A DNA stretch of 64,000 nt from Ursus arctos (lineage: Eukaryota; Chordata; Mammalia; Carnivora; Ursidae), in the NCBI RefSeq assembly GCF_023065955.2, contig NW_026622952.1:34049813-34113812 (forward strand). Reading direction: 5' to 3'. Below the pieces are notes generated by a model that saw only the letters and a list, made by a program, of their open reading frames with translations, was not told the origin of the DNA and ran no database searches. Of this stretch, positions 57,240 through 64,000 are shown in pieces. A program made the translations under genes and the position numbers. How positions within the stretch are numbered: position 1 is the first letter of the stretch; every line of letters starts with the position of its first letter.

Positions 57240-57490
57240 CTGAGTGGTTATTTCTGCGGGTTCTGGCGTCAGATTTCCTGTGTGGAAACCCTGGTTCAGT
57301 CACGAAATAGCTGATTGATCTGAAGCAGTTTATTGAGCCTCGCGAGGCCTCAGTCTTCTCTGTGTAAAATGGGGCTAATACGCTTCCTTCCCTGAGTTTT
57401 TACGAGGATGAACCGTCATAGGTCATATTGACAATGCCTGGCTCACGGTAAATGGACAGTACATGTTAGCCATCGTTAGTATTGTTGGGG
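57240..57490 (+). repeat. MIR SINE, sense, near full length
   Basis: 'gttctggcgtcagatttcct' (tRNA-related half), 'gcctcagtcttctctgtgta', 'aaaatggggctaatacgctt', 'tacgaggatgaaccgtcata', 'gacaatgcctggctcacggt' and 'catgttagccatcgttagta' align with MIR from head to 3' end. Confidence 0.9.
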
Positions 57491-59164
57491 TTGTTGATGG
57501 TCTTTGAAGGGCTAGCTTGCATTTTCTCAGTTATAAATAATTTGCAGGGTAGGTCCTACGGCCCTTGGCTTCAGATATTCACAAGGAATCGTTTCTTTCA
57601 TTTGAGATTTTCAGAGTGTATCGCTTCCGTTCAAATAACTTTTTCTGTAAGGGTTTGCTCGTTGTGATTGTGATGCTCTAAATCCCATTTGGCAAGTAAG
57701 CACCAATACCATGATATTCACAAATTAGGCATAGCTACCTGAACTCCAGCCTGCTGTCAACGACGACTGAAAGTCCACTTTGTAAATATTGCCACTATGA
57801 TTTTTATTTCAACTTCACGAAATTCATGAAGTATTTATCTTTCTTCATAGCAGATCAGTACAATTTGCTTTCGTATATCACACAGTTGAATAATAAATGA
57901 TAGGATGGGATCCTTTTCCTCTAACAGATGGTAGAACGTATATTGAAATACACTGTATCTTGATAGACTGTGTGCTGATCTGTATACAATTAGACTTCGT
58001 GCAGGTGAATAAGAAATGATGAAACGGTGCTTTCTTCTTTTCTTTGAATCAAAGTGACAACCTAACTTAGACTTTCAGTTAAGCTCTCCAGCTTCCTACC
58101 TGTGTTCTTGTATTGGTTTCTTAGGTGGGAACATTTTCTCTGCATGGACAGAAACAGTTGATAAACTCAGCTCCAACCGAGAAATAAATTACATGCCAGC
58201 TATAATGAGATATCAATGCCCAGTAAATTTTCTTTTGCTTGTAAAAATGTGGCAGTATGAAGTAAGAGTCAATAATTATTTATTGTTAATTCCCTAATGT
58301 TGCCTTCTGATGCACGTGTAAATTGTGATGCGACTCAATTAGACGGAATTATCAGTTATTTAACATATTCACTCTGCTGCACATGGATGAAAATGACTGT
58401 GATAATCTGGTGGGGATCCTTTGTGCTGTCGCGAAGCGTGTAGGCGCCCATGCTGCAGTCCGGCACAAATGGGTCTCTCCCTGAATTTAATGAAAATTAC
58501 CTTTGCTGGCAATGAGCCACACTCACATCAAGGAAGAGTCGCTCTCTCCTCAGATGTGTTTATCGCCGTTTCAGTGGTTCCCCCCTTTTTTTTGTTTGTA
58601 ATTTCTAGTTATAGATTCTTATGGGAGGGCCAACGTCTATTTTAAGCAGTTTTGCCTTTCTTAACAAGAATACTATAATAAGCCCTATAATAATATAGAA
58701 TACCTTATATAACATGACATCATAATAAGGTACTGAGCATTGATATTTCTTTATTAATTGTCCTTCTTGCACATTTATGTGCTGCTCCAGTAATAATATA
58801 CAAACTAGCCTTATAAATAACTCTTCCGTTTTCTAAGATATTTGAGGAGAGTACTACCTAGAATTTTATTTTCACATGTAGAATTTATCTCCATAACTTG
58901 TTGTCAGAAGATAGTGAATATTTCTCATGAACAAATACCATGTATGTAATCAAGGAGAGAATTAAATCCATGAGGGGATTGAACGAAAATGAAAAATGAA
59001 ATGAAATGAAAAACTCACCGTGAGGAGACACAGATCTGTAGTGTATATTTCAGATCTAGGATCATTTCTGAACCCAAGCCAGACGACCATAAACACTTCA
59101 CACAAAAATGCCTTGTGCCCGTTAAGACCCTAGTTGTGCTTTTACCCAACCCTATCACATTTTC
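57491..59164. other. Unique stretch containing a conserved-looking block
   Basis: No coding exon or transposon is recognised. 58190-58560 is described separately. A short (TGAAA)n-like patch occurs at 58985-59012. Confidence 0.5.
58190..58560. promoter_or_regulatory. Candidate conserved non-coding element with local CpGs
   Basis: This repeat-free block combines AT-rich homeodomain-like sites ('caataattatttattgttaa', 'gactcaattagacggaatta') with an unusual cluster of CpG dinucleotides at about 58430-58465 ('gtcgcgaagcgtgtaggcgc'), although the surroundings are CpG-poor. It then continues 'cctgaatttaatgaaaatta'. Retained CpGs in AT-rich mammalian DNA can mean constraint or low methylation. Enhancer function is inferred. 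Confidence 0.3.
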
Positions 59165-59520
59165 TCCAAATTATCTCTCCTCATTATCTTTTCATCTCTA
59201 GTTCATTGCCACTGCCGTAGTGTGGTCCTTCCAGGTGGTTTATTTGGGGCTTTTTTCCTAATAAAGCAGCCATATTAATCTGGCTTAAATACTGCTTTGT
59301 CAGTCACTGTGTTGCTTAGAGAATTACCAAAGTGGCCTTTTTTCTTCTCCATCGGTACTAAATGTCTCCCTGGGTCCAAGCCTTTCTAGATCTAGCTCCA
59401 CTCTCTCTCTCCAGACTTCTGTTCTTGACTCTGAAGACAAAGGCTGCTGGCTCCTTTCCTGGTATGATCACATCATGTCCCACTTGGCCTAAAAGACCTT
59501 TTACTATAAACCCTCAGGTT
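59165..59520 (+). repeat. LINE L2, sense, left part (split by L1)
   Basis: CT-rich diverged sequence such as 'gtccaagcctttctagatct' and 'agctccactctctctctcca' resembles the L2 3' region. It appears to continue at 59892 after the L1 insertion ('cctttaaggatcggcttcca'). The copy is very divergent, so the assignment is moderate. Confidence 0.45.
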
Positions 59521-59891
59521 TTTTTTTTTTTAATTTAAATTCAATTTAATTAACATATAATGTATTATCAGTTTCAGCGGTAGAATTTAGAGATTCATCA
59601 GTTGCATACAACACCCAGTGCTCATTCCATCACGTGCCCTCCTTAGCGCCCATCACCCAGTTACCCCATCCCCCAACCCCCTCCCCTCAAGCAACCCCCA
59701 GTTTGTTCCCTAGAGGTAAGAGTCTCTTAGAGGGTTTGTCTCCCTCTCTGTTTTTACCTTATTTTATTTTTCCTTCCCTTCCCCTATGTTCATCAGTTTT
59801 GTTTCTTAAATTCCACATATGAGTGAAATTATGTGTTTGTCTTTCTCTGACTGACTCTACTTAGCATAATGTCCTCCAGTTCCATCCGCAT
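59521..59891 (-). mobile_element. L1 LINE 3' end, antisense, 5'-truncated
   Basis: The plus strand shows a T run, then 'cagttgcatacaacacccag', 'tgctcattccatcacgtgcc', 'cttaaattccacatatgagt', 'ctgactgactctacttagca' and 'taatgtcctccagttccatc'. This is the reversed carnivore L1 3' end. The duplication 'ctataaaccctcag' (ending near 59518) and 'ctataaccctcag' (59892-59904) flanks it, differing by one base. It is a 5'-truncated insertion within old L2-like sequence. Confidence 0.88.
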
Positions 59892-60115
59892 CTATAACCC
59901 TCAGTTTTGAAATCCTCATTATCCTTTAAGGATCGGCTTCCAGGACTGATGAATTTTCTGATGATTCCAGTTCTTATTGATAACTTTATGCTCTTAAATC
60001 TTCTCGCACATATCATTTGTAGCATCAATTTAGCATTAATTATACTTAACTTATAGGTAATGTGAGTCTTAAAATCCATGACATTTCTCTATTTGTTCTT
60101 CCCACTCGGAAGTGC
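59892..60115 (+). repeat. LINE L2, sense, right part (split by L1)
   Basis: This sequence continues the diverged L2-like sequence interrupted at 59520. It contains 'tgaaatcctcattatccttt' and 'cttcttcccac'-type CT-rich text. Assignment is by context and loose similarity. Confidence 0.4.
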
Positions 60116-60435
60116 CGGGCTGACTTACTGGCCTGTCTTTAGTAATTGCAGAGAATCTTTGATAACCGTTTCTATGTATTTACATTTCTGTGTAACTTTC
60201 CCTATGGTATTATATTCGTGGTGATACTTCTCTTTTGCAACAAGTCCAATTTTTTAATCTTCTTATATATTTTGTCTTCTTGTAAGCCACCTTCTATTCT
60301 TGTAAGGAGAGGTAATCTTCCAAGGGTCCTGGCAGCCCTGCACGTTCTTGCTGCTAAGCCAAAAGTGTAAGGCCTTGTCTGCTCTCTACCCAGATGATTT
60401 CTCAGGGTTGTGTTTACCGCAAGAAACCTTGAGGG
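60116..60435. other. Unique spacer
   Basis: No gene or repeat is recognised. The last 15 bases are the left target-site duplication of the following SINEC. Confidence 0.5.
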
Positions 60436-60638
60436 ATGGGACGCCTGGGTGGCTCAGTTGGTGAAGCGTCTGTCTTGGGCTCAGGTTGTGATCCCAGGGT
60501 GCTGGGATCGAGTCCCACATCAGGCTCCCTGCTCAGCGGGGAGCCTGCTTGTCCCTCTGCCTGCTGCTCCCCCTGCTTGTGCCTCTCTTTCTCCCTCTCT
60601 GACCAGTAAAGAAATAAAATCTTTAAAAAAAAAAAAAA
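60436..60638 (+). mobile_element. SINEC (CAN-SINE), sense, full length
   Basis: The head 'gggacgcctgggtggctcag', B-box-like 'gggatcgagtcccacatcag', 'ggagcctgcttgtccctctg', CT-rich block, AAATAAAATCTTT and poly(A) are all present. A perfect 15-bp duplication, aagaaaccttgaggg, flanks it (60421-60435 and 60639-60653). ORFs of 77-91 codons on both strands (60410-60856) start in or cross it and are not genes. Confidence 0.95.
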
Positions 60639-60640
60639 AA

Positions 60641-60680
60641 GAAACCTTGAGGGCTGAGGAGAAACCTTGAGGGCTGAGGT
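60641..60680 (+). repeat. 20-bp tandem duplication beside the SINEC
   Basis: gaaaccttgagggctgagg occurs at 60641-60659 and again at 60661-60679, a 20-bp period with 19 matching bases. With the left target copy at 60423-60435, the motif gaaaccttgaggg appears three times around the SINE. Confidence 0.95.
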
Positions 60681-61544
60681 GTTAGCCAAGAGCAGGCTTG
60701 CTTACCGGTTGCTGTAAAACAACGGATGCCCCAGGCATAGTGTTCAGCTGTGAAACAAGCCCACTGTGTGCACAGCAACCGTTTGGGCCCATGGACTTGG
60801 GGGCCACAGGAACCAACACATACCGATACTCCTGTTGCTTGCTGTGCCATAAGCAATCAAATTCTTTGCCTCTGACCCAGGAGTCTTGTGTCTTCTGTCC
60901 ACCTTCATGACAGCAACAGGCCAACTTCTTAAGTTGTATTCAGCTAAAATGAAGTCCTAGACCAAATCATGCTTTATGGAAAAACAGAAACTATCCAAAA
61001 ATTAATATAAATAGATGTGTTTTGAACCTTTTAAACCAACCCACTGTGCGTTGCACTGTCCTAAATATGCTCAAGTGTAATTAGATGTAAGTATACACTT
61101 AAACTCTGCTTTGCAGAGCTAACATTTCATGAAATCGTGGCAGCAGTAACAATAATTAAATCGGTCATTTCTTAGCATTATGTTGAGAATGCTCAAGCTG
61201 TTAAAATTGCTTGGACTTTCTGCTTCAACTAAAAAGATGAATAGACAATACATAACGTCAGCTTTCTTCTGGGGAGGTTTCTGAAGAGCATCCCAGCAGA
61301 GAGTGAGGGTTCTTTATTTATTTACCTCAGTCTCTGTTCCCACTCCTATTCTCTTTGTTCTTTTGTCATTTTTGGTTTTTATTCTCACTGAAATTTTGAG
61401 AACATAGCACCTCTGTGTGGATAAAAAGCAATAACATATGTTTTCAAATTGTTCAGTTTTTGTTTAACTCCAGCCTTAAAAAATAAAAGGAAATGACGAG
61501 CACAGAAATAATGACATTTGACCTCTGAAGGATTAGGGTAGAAA
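60681..61544. other. Unique stretch
   Basis: No gene is recognised. 61020-61250 is repeat-free, with several ATTA cores ('cagtaacaataattaaatcg') and a conserved look, but the evidence is weak. ORFs at 60682-60924 on both strands lack motifs. Confidence 0.45.
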
Positions 61545-61715
61545 AACATTAATATTTATTGATTAGTTACAAAGGGTCAGGCCTTTACATGCATGATAAT
61601 ATTAAACCTTCCAATCATCTAAGAGTTAAGTATCATTCAGAGAAAAAACTACACTGTTAGAAAACGAAACTAAGTTCCATATCGTGGTAAAGCATGATTG
61701 GAAACCAGAGAGATC
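61545..61715 (-). repeat. MIR SINE, antisense
   Basis: 'caggcctttacatgcatgat', 'attaaaccttccaatcatct', 'agagttaagtatcattcaga' and 'gaaactaagttcc' correspond to the reversed MIR 3' half. It is divergent. Confidence 0.55.
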
Positions 61716-61779
61716 AGCCATCAACACCAAAGGCGCTTCAACCATTAAGTCTCGTCCAATCCCCTGTGATAAAGTAAAG

Positions 61780-62116
61780 GAAGCTACAGCAGGGCTGGTG
61801 TGTGTTCACCAGAGCCTCCTCTCCTTCCTTGCTGGGCTCGACTACGCATCCCAGCCCCCCTCACCCCTGTGCATCTAGACAAGGACATGTGTCCACTTCT
61901 CTGCAGTGGAATGTGAGCAGAAGTGACGAACCAGGCCAAGAGAGTGCCTCCCCTGTGGTCTCTTTTTCCATCTGCTTGCTGCAAGCACAGGGCTTCAAGG
62001 ATCATAGCAGATGACAGAGTCACAAGACAGAAGGAGCCTAGGTCTCTGAGGCATCACATGGAAGACCACACCCTGCGGAACACCAGCGCTGGGCTACCTA
62101 TTAGAAAGAAAAAGAA
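61780..62116 (+). repeat. Old LTR-like interspersed repeat, left part
   Basis: 'tgtgtccacttctctgcagt', 'ggaatgtgagcagaagtgac', 'catctgcttgctgcaagcac' and 'cacaagacagaaggagccta' follow a mammalian repeat I know as MaLR-like, though I cannot name the subfamily. The element resumes after the SINEC ('ttatagcagctcacgttacc'). ORFs on both strands (61684-62189) are by-products. Confidence 0.6.
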
Positions 62117-62301
62117 GGGCGCCTGGGTGGCTCTGTTAGTTAAGCATCTGCCTTCGGCTCAGGTCATGATCCCAGGGTCCTGGGATTGAGCCCCGCATCC
62201 GGCTCCCTGCTCAGCAGGGGGCCTCCTTCTCCATCTCCCACCTTCTGCTTGTGTGTTCTCTCTCTTTCTCTGTCAAATAAATAAATAAAATCTTTAAAAA
62301 A
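62117..62301 (+). mobile_element. SINEC (CAN-SINE), sense, nested in LTR-like repeat
   Basis: 'gggcgcctgggtggctctgt', 'catctgccttcggctcaggt', 'gggattgagccccgcatccg', CT-rich block, AATAAATAAATAAAATCTTT and a tail. A perfect 14-bp duplication, agaaagaaaaagaa, lies at 62103-62116 and 62302-62315. The body matches a widely shared arctoid SINEC subfamily, different from the 10906 type. Confidence 0.95.
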
Positions 62302-62315
62302 AGAAAGAAAAAGAA

Positions 62316-62385
62316 AAACTATTGCATCACACCACTAATATTTCAGCTTATCCATTATAGCAGCTCACGTTACCTTACTATGGAA
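62316..62385 (+). repeat. Old LTR-like interspersed repeat, right part
   Basis: 'tatttcagcttatccattat' and 'agcagctcacgttaccttac' match the expected 3' terminus of the element split by the SINEC (family end resembles TTATAGCAGC...TTACC). Confidence 0.5.
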
Positions 62386-62574
62386 ATGATCACATATCAC
62401 CATTAGGAGCATTAAGATATTTAAAGATTTGATGAAATCAGGACAACATTGTTTTTGGGACTTCTAAAAGATTTGATTATTATCCTTCATATATGAAAGA
62501 ACAAATATTACTTTTATAAAAAGAAGAAAAACTCTGAAAATATGAGCATATTGGGAGTGGTGTCAAGATACTGG

Positions 62575-62690
62575 TAGCCTGGTCCATGGACGGCCTCTGT
62601 TTAATCAGGCAACTGATTTCATCTCTACGAGCCTCACTTTCCTAATCTAAAATGAAATAATCCAGCCTCTTTCGGGTTGCTGTAATATTG
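62575..62690 (+). repeat. MIR SINE fragment, sense
   Basis: 'caggcaactgatttcatctc', 'tacgagcctcactttcctaa' and 'tctaaaatgaaataatccag' match the MIR core and 3' half (acttaacctctctgagcctcagtttcctcatctgtaaaatg). Confidence 0.65.
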
Positions 62691-63109
62691 CTACACTAGT
62701 GGTACATGGAAACACAGTGGTGGGTCCACTCCTTTCAGGTAGAAATAGTGTCCAGTTTATTTGTGCATCTGGACTACCACTGTTTCAGCACACAGGACAG
62801 GTTCATACATACAGAATGAATTTCTAATGGACTAGAACATGCTATCCTTTTAGAAAGCATTTTGGCATTTTGAGTTGAAAGCCATAAATGTATCTATTCT
62901 GGCTAGCCCAGTATCAACAGCATGATTTGTGAATAATCCAAGCAAAATAAAAAGTGAGATAGGATAGGGTCACAGAGGCCTTTCACTTTTCACTTTAACC
63001 TGAATGGGGTGGAGTAATCTGGTCAAGTAGGGTAAACTTACTGCAAAGTTTTCCTGCTATTAGAAGGTAAATAACTCACAGTGACTATCGTTAATAATGC
63101 CGTATTGCA
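62691..63109. other. Unique spacer
   Basis: No gene or repeat is recognised. Confidence 0.45.
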
Positions 63110-63312
63110 TGTTTGAGAGTAGCTAGCAGAGAATCTTGAAAGTTCTCATCCTGAAAAAAAAATGTTGTACCTGTACGTGATGATGGACTGTAAGTGGGCT
63201 TTCTGTGGAGATCATTTGACAACATATACAAATATTGAATCATTACATTGTGCGCCTGGACTAATATAATGTTTTGTCAGTTATACCTCGATAAAAAATA
63301 AATAAGTGAAAA
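63110..63312 (+). mobile_element. L1 (L1M-type) 3' end, sense, short 5'-truncated
   Basis: 'tgaaagttctcatcctgaaa', 'gtgatgatggactgtaagtg', 'gtggagatcatttgacaaca', 'tacaaatattgaatcattac', 'ctggactaatataatgtttt' and 'tcagttatacctcgataaaa' follow the 3' UTR of mid-age mammalian L1 subfamilies in order, with an A-rich tail. No coding portion is present. Confidence 0.8.
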
Positions 63313-63554
63313 AGGTAAATAACACAAACCATATTAGCTTCATGAAAGTTTACGTTAAATAACTAACAAACACAACATTGGAGCTATGTTTTTATTGAAA
63401 GCATGGAAAAAATTTAATTTACACTTGGTAAAGAATTAGAAGGGAACGTACATAGGAAATTGAAAATAATTTAATATGTTGGTGATAGAAATATGGGTTT
63501 TTTTCCTTTCTATCAATTTGCAGGGTGAGATGGGAGAAGCTAGGAAAGAATTTA
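63313..63554. other. Unique spacer
   Basis: No gene or repeat is recognised. Confidence 0.45.
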
Positions 63555-63765
63555 GGGGCTAGCTCTTTAAGGATCTCGAATGGAAAAAGAAACCTTTGGA
63601 TTTCATTTTGAAGGTCCTGGGGGGACATTACTTGAGAGTTTTCTATAGATCTGTGATTGGATCTGGCTTTTAGAAAGGTAATTTGTGGTAAGAGAGTTCG
63701 GTCGTAGGGAGGTAGGTTAGACCATCATAGCAATAGTTCAGGTGACGGTGGCAAATGTGAATTAG
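63555..63765 (-). repeat. LINE L2 fragment, antisense
   Basis: 'ctttggatttcattttgaag' and 'catagcaatagttcaggtga' followed by 'cggtggc' match the reversed L2 internal segment ('tttggattttattctaag', 'gcagtaatccaggtgagagatgatggtggc'). It is divergent. Confidence 0.5.
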
Positions 63766-63774
63766 CCATGTCTT

Positions 63775-64000
63775 TTATTTTCTGTGTTCTGATGCTTTGA
63801 CATCTGGGGCCTTGCTGTCCTGGAGGGACCGCTCCTCCCAGGGTTAGCTAATTCCCAGAGATAGGAAGCAACTGGCCCAGGAGGATGGCTCTCACACTCG
63901 GGGCCATTATTCACCTGCCCTAATCACCCCCAGCCAGATACTAGACAGCTAGAGACAGCCCCTGTGCCCCCAGAGCCTGCTGAAATTATTCCAGCTAGAT
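63775..64000. other. GC-richer end of window, possible old LTR, truncated
   Basis: 'ttctgatgctttgacatctg' to 'ccagagcctgctgaaattat' is more GC-rich than its neighbours. It has the texture of an old LTR, but I cannot name it and it runs off the window. No ORF is present. Confidence 0.25.

Noticed and set aside
1..64000. CRISPR arrays, operons, phage or plasmid systems
   Set aside because: There are no regularly spaced repeats or compact genes. The repeat content is unambiguously mammalian.

Overview
The window looks like nuclear DNA of an arctoid carnivoran, most likely a bear or the giant panda (Ursidae). The strongest clue is twelve tRNA-Lys-derived carnivore SINEs (SINEC/CAN-SINE). Each has the GCGCCTGGGTGGC-type head, a Pol III B-box-like GGGATCGAGCCCC, a CT-rich body and an AATAAATAAAATCTT-plus-poly(A) end. 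The copies at 10906-11108 and 29468-29679 carry the 'ggcgcagtcgttaagcg' and 'ctccgctatgagcc' variants that I associate with bear/panda SINEs. The DNA is AT-rich, with no operon-like gene packing and no long ORF. The longest ORF in the six frames is 139 codons (38415-38834) and resembles no protein I know.

I found no protein-coding exon, processed pseudogene, tRNA, snRNA or CpG-island promoter that I can support. The window is best read as intergenic DNA (part of a gene desert) or the inside of a very large intron. Most of the short ORFs are chance frames, and many lie inside transposon remnants.

Layout. 1-5140: unique sequence with one conserved-looking block (4200-4480). 5140-8240: an L2 LINE 3' end, three antisense MIRs, a homeodomain-motif-rich unique block (7735-7990) and one MIR. 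8240-14150: mostly unique, with a (CA)n tract, a young SINEC and L2 pieces. 14150-22780: an antisense MLT1 LTR, SINECs, MIRs, a hAT-like remnant and an antisense L1 piece. 22780-29440: almost repeat-free, with a consensus CTCF motif (26522-26535), a perfect 19-bp-arm palindrome (28461-28504) and a 70-bp tandem duplication. 29440-32020: two SINECs, L2 and MIR. 33360-38370: repeat cluster of antisense L2s, MIR, SINEC and an L1 3' end with a SINEC nested in it. 38370-40180: unique, with a perfect 41-bp tandem duplication. 40372-47440: a 7-kb island with almost no recognisable transposons. 49060-53620: old L1, L1/HAL1, MLT1 and L2 remnants. 53620-59165: mostly unique with MIRs and a conserved-looking block (58190-58560). 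59165-64000: an L1 nested in an L2, two SINECs (one nested in an old LTR-like element), MIRs, an old L1 3' end and L2 traces.

No genes act together here. Any function is likely cis-regulatory: candidate enhancers in repeat-poor, motif-rich blocks and one possible CTCF anchor. Conservation cannot be measured from one sequence, so these remain inferences. I see no sign of a new enzymatic, defence or mobile system.
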